DNA of 36,295 bases, taken from Verrucomicrobiota bacterium (GTDB lineage: Bacteria > Verrucomicrobiota > Lentisphaeria > Oligosphaerales > Oligosphaeraceae). Location of the stretch: positions 1 to 36,295 of the forward strand of contig JAGVUR010000119.1 of the NCBI GenBank assembly GCA_019136135.1, read 5' to 3'. The translations under genes and the position numbers were made by a program. The first letter of the stretch is position 1, and each line of letters opens with the position of its first letter. Shown here in pieces: positions 25,675-34,053 of the stretch. Under the pieces are notes generated by a model, which saw nothing but the letters and a program-made list of their open reading frames with translations, was not told the origin of the DNA and made no database searches.

Positions 25675-28252
25675 CCTCAACGGGTCCCATCAGGCCGCTG
25701 GGCGTCAACTGGACAAAGAACGAAAACCTATCGCGTACCTTGTTTGCAAGCGTGTTGGCGACCAGGATCTCAAGCTTGTTCTCGCCAGATTTTGCCGCTC
25801 CTGCCAGATTGAATTGGTATGGCGGGCAGATTCTGAGTCCGAGGTCCTTGCCATTGAGCCAGACTTGGGCAGTTTGCCCCACGACACCCAGGTCCAGGAT
25901 TCCCTTGGCTTGCTCGGCAGTCAACTGAATCGTCGCCTTGTAGCGGATATTTCCCGAGAATGCGGGATTTTTCCCGTGTCCTGTGACATTGAAAAGTTCC
26001 GTTGTCTTGCAGTATGGTTCGAAGGCTTCCAAGTTTTCCCAGCTAGCCAGCTCCACCTTGTACTCGGGCTTAAGCTCCAGCACATTTGTCCCACAACGCT
26101 TGGGCATTGGGAAGCTCTTCCATTCTTGCTCCGTCAGATTGCCCAACACGACAACTGCCGATTCGTAGGGAGCCAGCTTCAAGGTCATCGTTCCCTTGGC
26201 ATTGGTCTTGCCACGAACAACCTTCTCTTCAAGCGGATCGATTTGGAGGTACTGCCCTGCCACCGGAAGCGTCACTTTGGCATCGACCGCATCGTGGAGG
26301 TTTTCGTTGACGAAGAAGAATATGTTGGTTCCTTTGCGCTTGAGGTGGGTGAATCGCAATTCACGAAGCGGTTGCTGCAAGCCGATTCCCTGAAGCTTTT
26401 CGCGTTGTAGCAACGCTGAAAGCTCATCGAAGGGAACAATGGTCGCCAGCACATCGCACTTTTCGGGAGCCTGATCCAGGAACCAGACTTTGACTCCCTT
26501 GTCCGCCAGGCACGCAATGCCGCTCATCACGGCAGGCGGTAACATCGGCGACTCAGGCACGATCAGATACCCGTAACGATTCCCATTGACGATAAACTTC
26601 CCGTCTTCGACCTTCGGCAACTTGGCAAGGACATCGCCGGGCATGATATGGAAATCAACGTGATTGTCCATCAGCACCCTGGCAGGCTTCTGGTTCAGCA
26701 TCGCGCCATTTAGGTCACGGCTCATCCATTCGGCCTCGGCATGGTACAGAAGCGCGACATCGACGACTGGCTTGCCGCCGTCCAGCAAGTGGCAGACGCG
26801 ATTGGTATATCCCATGAGTTTCGTAAAGCCCGGGAATTGCGGGTCATGCCCCTCCGCGCCGAAGTGCGGCGGGCAATCGGGATCGGGGAACGTCGGCGAA
26901 AACGCGTGCGGCACAAACTGGTTGATTCCTCGGACAAGCAGAAAATCCATCAGCCACTTCATGAACGGAGTTCCTTCCGCCCAACCAAAGGCACCAAATA
27001 CCTCGCACATCGCTCGACCGTGAAACGAAGGCTCGATCTGGGCTGCAGACGAGCATAACTTCGGCAGCGTATATTGGAAAAACTCAGGATCTGCAAACCC
27101 TCCAAACGTGGTTGAGGTATGCTTGATGTGAGACATTCCGGGCATCACCTGATGCAACACGACATCCATCCCGCTCATGTCCTGGCCTTCCTGGCTCCGG
27201 AAATAATGTCCGCCACTGCACCCCATGCGACCATGGGCGTTCATGTCCTCGATGATGTGCCCAATGTACTCGACTCCATGCTCGCGGCACCAATTCCCCA
27301 ATGTCTTCACGAAACAATCCCGGTATCGACGCGTCACCTGATCCATAAACGCCAACCTGACAAGACCGGTCTTCTCGCCAAGGTCGTACCACAACGCCGG
27401 CAGCAGGGGAAGCGCATCCTCGCCAAGTTCCGCCGTCATCGCGGCCAGGATATCATCATGCCAGGGCATTGCCAATGCAGGCATCCCAACCCTTCGGTTA
27501 TACATGCCCAAATCCATGCTTGTATTTCGGAACCAGGCATTGCCCAACCCAGGCTCATCAGAGAAGAATCCCGCCAACGTCTTGCCGAAATACTTGGAGT
27601 AGTGCTCCCAATGCGGCTGATAGACGGCTTCAATCAGTACCTCCACGGACTCCTTGCGCATCATGTCAATGAAATCCTTCTGGTGCCCCAACGCGCCTTG
27701 ACGCGACTTGTAGAGGAAGAACACGCGCCAGCAACCACGGGGAACATCCCAGATCAGCTGCCCATCATGAACCTTGTCCGTCACATCGATGATCGGTTCC
27801 GCCAAGGTTTCGTCCAATTCGTTTCGAGCGTATGCGAATGCCCCAAGAAGCTGATGCTCATCAGTCGGATCGTTGACAAGCAATCCAGCGTCCTTCATCG
27901 GACCGATCATATCGACATGGTGCTCGACGAGGTGCCACTTGCGCAGTTCTGGATACTTGGCCTTCAGCAGACCGTTTGCATTGCCCGTTGGGAAATGGTT
28001 GTCGTCAAGAATCCACACCTTCATGTTTCGCTTTTCGCATTCTGCGAGGATGACATCCATGTCCCGCCACCATGTCTCACCACAGAAATCCTTGTGTGGC
28101 CTTGACTCGACGCACAGCGCCCGGCACCCGCTTGCCGCGATTCGCGCCACCTGTTCCACCAGCCTGTCGTGATGGTCGCCGTGCTGCCAAAAGAATGGGA
28201 GCAAATGGTTCCCAACCTTGCCTGACAAATACTCGCTTAACTTGAGATCCAT
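25661..28252 (-). CDS. GH106-related glycoside hydrolase with C-terminal jelly roll
   Basis: An 863-residue protein without a signal peptide. AAGGA lies about 9 bp upstream of its ATG. The N-terminal half reads as a TIM-like barrel (HDRLVEQVARIAASGCRALCVESRPHKDF; VWILDDNHFPTGNANG; LAGFFSDEPGLGN; YIGHIIEDMNAHG), with acidic residues at strand ends (D in LDDNHFP, E in SDEPG). Residues about 755-860 contain the galactose-binding-like jelly roll seen at the end of GH106 and some GH2 proteins (ILDLGVVGQTAQVWLNGKDLG, PPYQFNL, NKLEILVANTLANKV). GH106 members are alpha-L-rhamnosidases, which would fit the neighbouring fucosidase, but the assignment is by resemblance only. The final residues are encoded by a repeat-like sequence, so the C terminus may be altered. 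Confidence 0.6.
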   Translation of the reverse strand: MDLKLSEYLSGKVGNHLLPFFWQHGDHHDRLVEQVARIAASGCRALCVESRPHKDFCGETWWRDMDVILAECEKRNMKVWILDDNHFPTGNANGLLKAKYPELRKWHLVEHHVDMIGPMKDAGLLVNDPTDEHQLLGAFAYARNELDETLAEPIIDVTDKVHDGQLIWDVPRGCWRVFFLYKSRQGALGHQKDFIDMMRKESVEVLIEAVYQPHWEHYSKYFGKTLAGFFSDEPGLGNAWFRNTSMDLGMYNRRVGMPALAMPWHDDILAAMTAELGEDALPLLPALWYDLGEKTGLVRLAFMDQVTRRYRDCFVKTLGNWCREHGVEYIGHIIEDMNAHGRMGCSGGHYFRSQEGQDMSGMDVVLHQVMPGMSHIKHTSTTFGGFADPEFFQYTLPKLCSSAAQIEPSFHGRAMCEVFGAFGWAEGTPFMKWLMDFLLVRGINQFVPHAFSPTFPDPDCPPHFGAEGHDPQFPGFTKLMGYTNRVCHLLDGGKPVVDVALLYHAEAEWMSRDLNGAMLNQKPARVLMDNHVDFHIMPGDVLAKLPKVEDGKFIVNGNRYGYLIVPESPMLPPAVMSGIACLADKGVKVWFLDQAPEKCDVLATIVPFDELSALLQREKLQGIGLQQPLRELRFTHLKRKGTNIFFFVNENLHDAVDAKVTLPVAGQYLQIDPLEEKVVRGKTNAKGTMTLKLAPYESAVVVLGNLTEQEWKSFPMPKRCGTNVLELKPEYKVELASWENLEAFEPYCKTTELFNVTGHGKNPAFSGNIRYKATIQLTAEQAKGILDLGVVGQTAQVWLNGKDLGLRICPPYQFNLAGAAKSGENKLEILVANTLANKVRDRFSFFVQLTPSGLMGPVEVRSR

Positions 28253-28297
28253 TGATTCCCGTCCTTAGGAGCCGTTAGTTTTGAATGGTGTCAATGA

Positions 28298-29674
28298 CTA
28301 GATTTCGGATGCATCGAGCATTTCCCTTCCGCGATCGAGCTGCGAATCCGTGAGAGATCCATGATCCGTCTCGATTTCCCCAGTCTGGTTGTCATACGGA
28401 TCATTGCGCATAAACCGTTTCACCGGATTGAATTCCGTCTGGAATTCCGAGTTCGCAACCATTCGGAACGGATCCAGGTTGCCGAAGTAGTGGTTCCAGC
28501 GCTCCACGTTGCCGCTTCGCCACGCTTCACCGCCGTAGGACAGATCGCAATACAACCAACCATAAGGCTGAACATAGAACTGACACCAATCGTGGCTGCC
28601 TACCGACCCCGGCTTCGCGGAAAAACCAGATTGCCAGCGAGTCGGTATGCCAATCATCCGGCAAAGGGTCATGAACAACAAGGTCTGGACACCGCAATCG
28701 CCGCGGAGATTCGACGCGGCGAACTCAGTGATGTTCTCAATGAGAAAATAGTCGCGCATGTAGGCATACTTGACATTCGTCGTCACGAAATTATAGATTG
28801 CCCTAGCCTGCTCCATCGTCGTCTCCTTGCCTTCAAGGATCTCGCACAGCAACGCACGCAAGTACGGCGTGAAACGGATGTGCGGAAGCCGCTCGCTTAC
28901 ATAGCCAGCAAAATCGCGCGAAGGCTGCTTCGGAGCCTCAAGGGATTGGGACAAGTCTGCATACTGCAAGTGGTACTCATACGTATATTCGATGAAGAAC
29001 GGAACATTCTCCTTAGGCGCCACCTCGAAATACGCGGTCCGTTGCGGACCGTCGGAAATGACTATGCCCGGCGACGAGTCCTTGAGTTCAATCCGCCTCT
29101 GCTCGTCATTCTTCAACGGAAACGGAAGATGGACACGCAGGCGTTGCCCAGGCACGAACGCATCGCCAGAAGGCGAAATCCAATGCTTGATATGGAAGCG
29201 AAATGCACGTTTGCCCTGAGCCTTGAGGATTTCGATGTTGTCGTCCAGCAGCGAATCCTGTGCCAACCAGTAGTTCCTTAGCTTCTTGTCCTTGAGCCTG
29301 CGCCTCAATACAGGGGCGTTGATAAGCAGGCTGGAGAAAAAGGAGCGATGGAAAACCAGGTTGCCTTGATTCAACCTCCAGTCAAGATGACCCCCAACCA
29401 ACAATATTTTCAGTTCATCGACGTTGAAATCCTGAATTTCCGCCTCGAGCTTGTCCAGACCATCCTGATACTCGACGGTATAGTTCTCAAGCATCCCCTT
29501 GATAAAGAGCCGCTCCATCATCAAACGCTCGCGCAAGGGCTTCGGCAACCCACGCTCCAAAAGAGAATCAATCAAATCTCGTTCCGCCTCGTACTCGCCA
29601 GCGTACTTCAAGCACATCACATCCTCTGGCAATGGATACGACAAACAAGGAATGTTCTTCAAAGTCAAATTCAT
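28298..29674 (-). CDS. Transglutaminase-like cysteine protease-fold protein
   Basis: A 458-residue cytoplasmic protein with a C-terminal transglutaminase-like domain whose triad is complete: C327 in RGDCGVQTLLFMTLCRMIGIPTR (GDCG loop before a helix), H361 in SHDWCQFYV and D377 in LYCDLSYGG. The N-terminal 250 residues are helix-rich followed by a beta domain, a layout seen in bacterial transglutaminase-like proteins of unknown role. These usually cleave or form amide bonds, but some members act on sugar-linked or peptide substrates, so no reaction can be assigned. It starts 45 bp upstream of the GH106-related gene on the same strand, so the pair is probably an operon. The ribosome site (GAGAAG) is weak. 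Confidence 0.78.
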   Translation of the reverse strand: MNLTLKNIPCLSYPLPEDVMCLKYAGEYEAERDLIDSLLERGLPKPLRERLMMERLFIKGMLENYTVEYQDGLDKLEAEIQDFNVDELKILLVGGHLDWRLNQGNLVFHRSFFSSLLINAPVLRRRLKDKKLRNYWLAQDSLLDDNIEILKAQGKRAFRFHIKHWISPSGDAFVPGQRLRVHLPFPLKNDEQRRIELKDSSPGIVISDGPQRTAYFEVAPKENVPFFIEYTYEYHLQYADLSQSLEAPKQPSRDFAGYVSERLPHIRFTPYLRALLCEILEGKETTMEQARAIYNFVTTNVKYAYMRDYFLIENITEFAASNLRGDCGVQTLLFMTLCRMIGIPTRWQSGFSAKPGSVGSHDWCQFYVQPYGWLYCDLSYGGEAWRSGNVERWNHYFGNLDPFRMVANSEFQTEFNPVKRFMRNDPYDNQTGEIETDHGSLTDSQLDRGREMLDASEI

Positions 29675-29741
29675 TGGAGCTTCTCTTTAGGTAAATAGGC
29701 TTATTATGAAAATATATTATTTTTTTAATCTCGGGCAATGC

Positions 29742-29769
29742 TTGACAGACCCAAGCGCGCGGATATAGT
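29742..29769 (+). promoter_or_regulatory. Likely sigma-70 promoter of the fucosidase gene
   Basis: A consensus TTGACA (29742-29747), a 16-bp spacer and TATAGT (29764-29769) are followed by a leader of about 60 nt before the GH29 start. The divergent transglutaminase gene starts 68 bp to the left. Confidence 0.7.
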
Positions 29770-29832
29770 TTTTTGGGTTTTGTCGACAATATCAATATTA
29801 TTCATCAACCACAAAAGTCAAGGAGCAAGACG

Positions 29833-31116
29833 ATGGGCAAGTACGGTCGCGGGGATACCAGTTGGTTTACGCATGACAGATTCGGGATGTTCATTCACTG
29901 GGGACTCTATTCGATGCTCGCAAGGCATGAGTGGATCAAGCACAGGGAAGAACGCTCCGATGCAGAATACCAGGTCTATTTCGATCTCTTCGAACCCGAT
30001 ATGTTCAACCCGAAGGAATGGGCGAAGGCGGCGCGGGAAGCGGGAATGAAGTACATGGTCGTCACGTCAAAGCACCATGAGGGATTCTGCCTCTGGGACA
30101 GCAAATATACAGACTACAAGGCGACGAATACCCCGATCAAAAAAGACCTGCTCAAGGAAATCGTCGAGGCGTTTAGGGCAGAAGGACTCAAGGTCGGCTT
30201 CTACTACTCGCTCCTCGACTGGCACCACCCGGATTTCACGCTCGATGGATGCCACCCACTGCGAAACAAGGCCAAAAAAGAGGAATACGACAAGGGCAGG
30301 GACATGACCAGATACGCGCAATACATGCGCGACCAAGTCACCGAACTCCTGACAAACTACGGGAAAATCGACATTATCTGGTTCGATTTCAGCTATCCGG
30401 GACCTAACGGAAAGGGACGGGACCAGTGGGAATCCGAAAAACTCGTCAAGCTCGTCCGCTCGCTGGCGCCTGACATCATCATTGACAACCGGCTCGACCT
30501 CCCGGGCTCAGGCGATATCGTCACGCCAGAACAATATACCCCGGACAAGGGCATGGTTGACGAAGACGGAAACCCAGTCGTCTGGGAAGGCTGCCAGACA
30601 TTCTCGGGATCCTGGGGATACTTCCGCGACGAGGCAACCTGGAAATCTCCAAAAATGTGCATCGAAATGCTGATCAACCACGTCTCAAGGGGCGGAAACC
30701 TCCTGATGAACGTCGGACCGACTTCAAGGGGATACATCGACCACAGGGCGATGGATCGGCTCGCCTCCTTCGGCAAGTGGATGAAGTACAACGGACGCTC
30801 GATCTACGGTTGCGGACAGGCTCCTTCGGAATTCAAGGCGCCAGACGATTGCAGATATACCTACAATCCAAAGACCAATCGACTCTACATCCACTTCTTC
30901 AGCTGGCCCTTCAAGCACATCCACCTCCCAGGATTGGCGGACAAGGTCAAATACGCGCAACTGCTTTGCGACGGCAGCGAAATCCATTTCAGCTCAACGG
31001 TCGCCCAAACCGGCATGACCAGCGGATCGCCATCAGGCGCGGTCACCCTGAACCTGCCTGTCGTAGTGCCGCAACAGGCAGGCGAAGTCCCGGTCATTGA
31101 AATCTTCCTCAAGTAA
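29833..31116 (+). CDS. GH29 alpha-L-fucosidase
   Basis: The enzyme removes alpha-L-fucose by a retaining mechanism. Start chosen at ATG 29833, with AGGAG 7 bp upstream; an in-frame start at 29773 overlaps the promoter. The 427-residue product opens with WFTHDRFGMFIHWGLYS (11-27), the GH29 signature, then KYMVVTSKHHEGFCLWDS (73-90) with the conserved KHH. D185 in IDIIWFDFSYPG is the nucleophile. NLLMNVGP marks the end of the barrel, and a short C-terminal beta domain follows. There is no signal peptide, so it should act inside the cell on imported fucosylated oligosaccharides, unlike the secreted fucosidases common in related bacteria. Confidence 0.92.
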   Translation: MGKYGRGDTSWFTHDRFGMFIHWGLYSMLARHEWIKHREERSDAEYQVYFDLFEPDMFNPKEWAKAAREAGMKYMVVTSKHHEGFCLWDSKYTDYKATNTPIKKDLLKEIVEAFRAEGLKVGFYYSLLDWHHPDFTLDGCHPLRNKAKKEEYDKGRDMTRYAQYMRDQVTELLTNYGKIDIIWFDFSYPGPNGKGRDQWESEKLVKLVRSLAPDIIIDNRLDLPGSGDIVTPEQYTPDKGMVDEDGNPVVWEGCQTFSGSWGYFRDEATWKSPKMCIEMLINHVSRGGNLLMNVGPTSRGYIDHRAMDRLASFGKWMKYNGRSIYGCGQAPSEFKAPDDCRYTYNPKTNRLYIHFFSWPFKHIHLPGLADKVKYAQLLCDGSEIHFSSTVAQTGMTSGSPSGAVTLNLPVVVPQQAGEVPVIEIFLK

Positions 31117-31135
31117 ACCTCGGTTGTTGAAAACA

Positions 31136-31179
31136 CATCGCCCTCCGCTGGGCTTTCCGGCGGAGGGCGATGCTTTTTA
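31136..31179. terminator. Bidirectional intrinsic terminator
   Basis: A 13-bp perfect stem CATCGCCCTCCGC / GCGGAGGGCGATG is followed by CTTTTTA on the plus strand. It lies between the convergent fucosidase and alpha/beta-hydrolase genes and can serve both, although the T-run favours the fucosidase. Confidence 0.9.
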
Positions 31180-31188
31180 TTGACTTGC

Positions 31189-32019
31189 TCAACGATTGTA
31201 TTTCTTGATGAATTCGACGACTGGCGTCGTATCTTCCAAGCCATGGGGATGGTGGTCGCAATCGTGCTTGTGGATTGTTTCGATCACGCCTCCCAGCTTC
31301 AGGTAGCGTTCCTTGACCACGGCAGTATTTTCCGCCGGAGGCACGACCTTGTCCGCGTCTCCTACCACATGGATCAGGGCAATCTTGTGTTTCGCCAGGA
31401 TCTCAAGCGTATCAATGGGATTGAGCTTGTACGCCAACGCTTCGGCCTCGTCCTTGAAGCCATAATGCCTGATCAGCGCTTCCCAATCGCCCTTGGAACC
31501 TACCCCGTTCATCTTCCCGCCAGGCCATGACTTGAAGTCGCAAACCGGAGCATCGCCGTAAATCACCGATACTCCCTCCGGACAAACCGCCGCAAAGCGG
31601 TACGCATACAACCCGCCACGGCTGATCCCCAACAGCACGCCCTTCTTCGCCAAGCCGCAAGATTGCAAGATCCCGTAGAACTTCTTGAAGGTCTCAATCG
31701 CCTTCGGGCAGCCAAACGTGTTCCCAACCTGAACATGGACATAGTAGTACCCGGCCTTCAACAAGTCCGGCGCCGAACAACGTTCGACAAATGCAAAAGG
31801 AAACTCCATACCCCACAACCATGGATTCCCAGGAGCAACCTCAGTCGGCTCGATGATCCAGGCAGGACAACCATCGACAACAAAATTCAGCCGCTTGTAG
31901 CCTGACCAAGTATCGACCTTGACCTCGCCAGGCAAACCGGATTCACGAAACTGAGCCGACAATGGCGCGCTCAACGCCAACGACGCGCACACAAACAATC
32001 CACATGCAGTTCTCTTCAT
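31189..32019 (-). CDS. Secreted alpha/beta-hydrolase (esterase/peptidase S9-like)
   Basis: The start is placed at ATG 32019, giving a 276-residue precursor with signal MKRTACGLFVCASLALSAPL; AAGGA lies about 10 bp upstream. The ATG-like start at 32094 would put a charged stretch before the signal peptide. The nucleophile elbow is GISRGG (S133), an aspartate follows in VVGDADKVVPP (D221 or D223), and the histidine is in DHHPHGL (H257 or H259). Blocks such as VGNTFGCPKAIETFKKFYGIL are typical of exported hydrolases found beside glycosidases. A carbohydrate esterase role (removing acyl groups before glycosidase attack) is inferred from context; substrate is unknown. Confidence 0.8.
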   Translation of the reverse strand: MKRTACGLFVCASLALSAPLSAQFRESGLPGEVKVDTWSGYKRLNFVVDGCPAWIIEPTEVAPGNPWLWGMEFPFAFVERCSAPDLLKAGYYYVHVQVGNTFGCPKAIETFKKFYGILQSCGLAKKGVLLGISRGGLYAYRFAAVCPEGVSVIYGDAPVCDFKSWPGGKMNGVGSKGDWEALIRHYGFKDEAEALAYKLNPIDTLEILAKHKIALIHVVGDADKVVPPAENTAVVKERYLKLGGVIETIHKHDCDHHPHGLEDTTPVVEFIKKYNR

Positions 32020-32200
32020 CTGATGTATTCCTTCTAGAGCATTCCTGATCCTTCTTTTGACAACTCGACGAAAGAAATAGAATATAAGCCCCAACGCTTA
32101 TTTTCAACTTCCGAACGCCCATTCCGACCTTCCTTATCCACGCCGCAAGAGGGCACTTTACCCCACGAGATCAATGTAAAATCAAATCAAAAAATCATCG

Positions 32201-32235
32201 GTTTCGTACTCAAAACCCATGTGACATGCATTTTC
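32201..32235 (+). repeat. Dispersed repeat family 1, truncated copy
   Basis: GTTTCGTACTCAAAACCCAT and GTGACATGCATTTT keep both core blocks, but the TTTTTTCACAC lead-in is missing and the match ends after CATGC. Confidence 0.75.
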
Positions 32236-32247
32236 CTGGCTGATGTT

Positions 32248-32300
32248 GGAATTAGCCCCAACGGGAGAGGGACATACCAAGCCCCAAGGTATTGCCCAGG
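32248..32300 (+). repeat. REP-like element, GGAATTAGCCCCAACGGG copy 1
   Basis: GGAATTAGCCCCAACGGGAG is shared with the copy at 33168. Here the right half of the GCCCC-AAC-GGGGC palindrome is degraded (CGGGAG). A following AGCCCCAAGGTATTGCCCAG resembles the usual second part of such elements. Confidence 0.6.
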
Positions 32301-32338
32301 ACTTTTCTATTTTGGTTGTCCAAAATGTCCGTTGCTTA

Positions 32339-33022
32339 TCATTTTTTCAATTTTTTCTCAAAGTAAGAACGCCAATACTTCTGATCCTGTGGTGGCAGTG
32401 ATGATTCCCGAGAAAGAAATTGAATGATAATTTTACTGTCCTCTGGTTTAATATCATATTTTTTCAAGGCGTTTTCCCACCAGCAAAAAAGTTTTTGGCT
32501 ATTTGGAAGTTCTCGCTTGTCAGGGTTTTTATTGTCAAAATCCATTAAGATTTTTGTTTCAAGCAGCCAGTTTTCCAGTATCGGCCGCAACGGCTTTGAA
32601 AATTGTTCGACAATCTTATCCTCACTATCAGGTATCATTTCCTCCAATTTTGCGATCTTTTCTTTCGTCCTATAATTGGTTGTATAGTACTTCCAGTTCT
32701 CTTCGGTGATACCAAGCCGTTTGAGTTCCATTTCAGAGAAAACCATGTCCTTGTCCTTGCCATCAACTACAACCTGCCTGAGTGCATCTACAAGTACCCG
32801 TGTTTTATTTGCGGCATCACTAAAAGTTGACACGGAGATATTATTCTGCTTGAGATCAAATCTTGTCGCTTCAAGAATTTCTTCATTGCTCAATTCGCAT
32901 TCGAATAATTTCTTCTGATCGTTTTGTATCTTCCTGGCTCTTTGGTAGGCTTCTTTATTTGAAATTTCATTGGCGTACATGGATACGGCAAATAAAAGAA
33001 AAATGCATGTTATAAATTTCAT
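32339..33022 (-). CDS. Exported hypothetical protein
   Basis: A 227-residue protein of no recognised family. The start used is the seventh-codon ATG (33022), with GGAG 12 nt upstream; the ATG at 33040 has none. MKFITCIFLLFAVSMYA is a signal peptide with probable cleavage after YA-NE. The mature part is highly charged, predicted mostly helical, with lysine- and glutamate-rich segments (NDQKKLFECELSNEEILEATRF; RTKEKIAKLEEMIPDSEDKIVEQF) and a C-terminal KKLKK. Codon use is AT-rich compared with the hydrolases, like the small gene at 25221. It is bounded on both sides by dispersed repeats, which suggests accessory DNA. Confidence 0.65.
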   Translation of the reverse strand: MKFITCIFLLFAVSMYANEISNKEAYQRARKIQNDQKKLFECELSNEEILEATRFDLKQNNISVSTFSDAANKTRVLVDALRQVVVDGKDKDMVFSEMELKRLGITEENWKYYTTNYRTKEKIAKLEEMIPDSEDKIVEQFSKPLRPILENWLLETKILMDFDNKNPDKRELPNSQKLFCWWENALKKYDIKPEDSKIIIQFLSRESSLPPQDQKYWRSYFEKKLKK

Positions 33023-33066
33023 GGCGATGTGAATCTCCATTTTTTATTTAACGCGACCGGGGAAGC

Positions 33067-33126
33067 CAGGCGAAAGGCGACCAAAAGAAACCGGAATTGC
33101 AAAACTTAATTTTTGAACGACTCCTA
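33067..33126 (-). repeat. End fragment of the MITE-like element (inverted)
   Basis: Read on the minus strand it begins TAGGAGTCGTTCAAAAATTA and continues through CCGGTTTCTTTTGGTCGCCT, matching the first 60 bp of the element at 35538. Similarity is not seen beyond about 33067, so it is a single end or a solo half-copy. Confidence 0.75.
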
Positions 33127-33167
33127 ATATAACCCCTGCCGATCCATCTGGTGTGATGCAGGTCATT

Positions 33168-33205
33168 GGAATTAGCCCCAACGGGGCGAGGCATAGACCT
33201 GAACG
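33168..33205 (+). repeat. REP-like element, GCCCCAACGGGGC copy 2
   Basis: GGAATTAGCCCCAACGGGGC followed by GAGGCATAGACCTGAACG. The palindrome GCCCC-AAC-GGGGC is intact. Intergenic elements with this core are widespread in PVC and Bacteroidetes genomes (recollection, not searched). Confidence 0.7.
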
Positions 33206-33248
33206 AAATACGGCCAATACTACTTTTTCATGGACAAAATCCCATCCG

Positions 33249-33298
33249 TTTTTTCACACTTTCGTACTCAAATACCATGTGACATGCCCCATGAATAC
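33249..33298 (+). repeat. Dispersed repeat family 1, full plus-strand copy
   Basis: TTTTTTCACACTTTCGTACT, CAAATACCATGTGACATGCC and CCATGAATAC. It is near-identical to 22129-22179 and is followed within 15 bp by the degenerate GGGAC array. Confidence 0.88.
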
Positions 33299-33309
33299 GA
33301 CATTGGAGG

Positions 33310-33395
33310 TTTTGGGACTGGGACAAATGAGACCTATGAGACGAATGAGACAAATAGGACTGGGACATGGAACTGGGACTATGGGACTTGATACT
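33310..33395 (+). repeat. Degenerate GGGAC/GAGAC tandem array
   Basis: Consecutive GGGACTGGGAC, AAATGAGAC, CTATGAGAC, GAATGAGAC, AAATAGGAC, TGGGAC and AACTGGGAC words keep a roughly 9-bp period. On the opposite strand these read GTCCCAGTCCC and are related to minisatellites A and C. Confidence 0.65.
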
Positions 33396-33405
33396 GGGGT
33401 TTGTG

Positions 33406-33523
33406 AACAAGGCACGGACTCCGGGCGGTTTCCCTCCCCAGGCCGAAGCCAGGGGTTAAGCATCGTTAAGTGCTTGCGCGCAATGTATTACACAAACCTG
33501 ACGACAAGTCCGAACTGTCGTCG
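33406..33523 (+). repeat. Dispersed repeat family 2 (CAAGGCAC ... GGGGTTAAGCATCGTTAAG)
   Basis: ACAAGGCACGG, a CCCCAGG-CGAA-GCCAGGGG hairpin, then GGGGTTAAGCATCGTTAAGT and GACAAGTCCGAAC. It aligns along its length with 36025-36143. The left hairpin present at 36013 is cut here. Confidence 0.85.
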
Positions 33524-33543
33524 TTTTTTTCAAAAACAGGGTT

Positions 33544-33591
33544 CCTGAATCCGTAAAAGCGACGAGGCGTTTTTTACTTCACGGATTCAGG
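33544..33591 (-). repeat. 48-bp palindromic repeat (CCTGAATCCGT / ACGGATTCAGG), copy 1
   Basis: An 11-bp perfect outer stem CCTGAATCCGT / ACGGATTCAGG (one unpaired base near the tip) encloses an A/T-run inner part. Its reverse complement matches 35745-35792 at nearly every position. It could double as a terminator. Confidence 0.85.
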
Positions 33592-33796
33592 AGGATTGAA
33601 ATAACTTATATAAATAATAGAGAAAAAACATAAAAGATATTAAGGAAATAATAAAAAAAAATCTCATTAACCATAAAAATAGAGCGTTGCCATCTACAAT
33701 CCAGAATTGTACTATTATGACATTTAAACGCATAAAAATAGCGCAAGATGTAAGTGGATATAAAACCTTGATAATTTTTTGAGGAGTTATTTTCAT
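33587..33796 (-). CDS. Possible small hydrophobic membrane protein
   Basis: A 69-residue frame with two hydrophobic stretches (IFMRLNVIIVQFW; FLWLMRFFFIISLISFMFFLYYLY) and a short charged start MKITPQKIIK. It is unrecognised. There is no ribosome site before the ATG, and a second frame also stays open here because the DNA is very AT-rich, so it may be a decayed gene or no gene. Its 3' end runs 5 bp into the palindromic repeat. Confidence 0.3.
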   Translation of the reverse strand: MKITPQKIIKVLYPLTSCAIFMRLNVIIVQFWIVDGNALFLWLMRFFFIISLISFMFFLYYLYKLFQSS

Positions 33797-34053
33797 AAAA
33801 AACTATTTGCATTTGCAACAACTGTCTTTTGCAATACTTGCAGCATCTTTCATTTTGAACATGTTGTCTATTACCTCGTTGAAATCCCTTTGTTAAAAGG
33901 GGTTCATTACATGGTGTTCATTTGCTTCGTATCGGTTGGAAACGGGATTTCTGCCCGTCTCGTGGCGTGAAAACAGACGACAATCAGTCCACGCTTGGAC
34001 AAAAACCATCAACCAAGACTGGCACTTGCCTGCCGTGAGAGCAGCGTCTTAGA
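33797..34053. other. Intergenic stretch, no feature recognised
   Basis: The left part is AT-rich and the right part (about 33940-34050) is GC-richer, with CGTGGCGTGAAAACAGACG and CGTGAGAGCAGCGTC. I see no gene, tRNA or convincing hairpin; it may be debris of earlier insertions. Confidence 0.4.

Noticed and set aside
33900..34050. Possible tRNA or riboswitch in the GC-richer patch
   Set aside because: I could not build a cloverleaf or a known aptamer from the visible stems.
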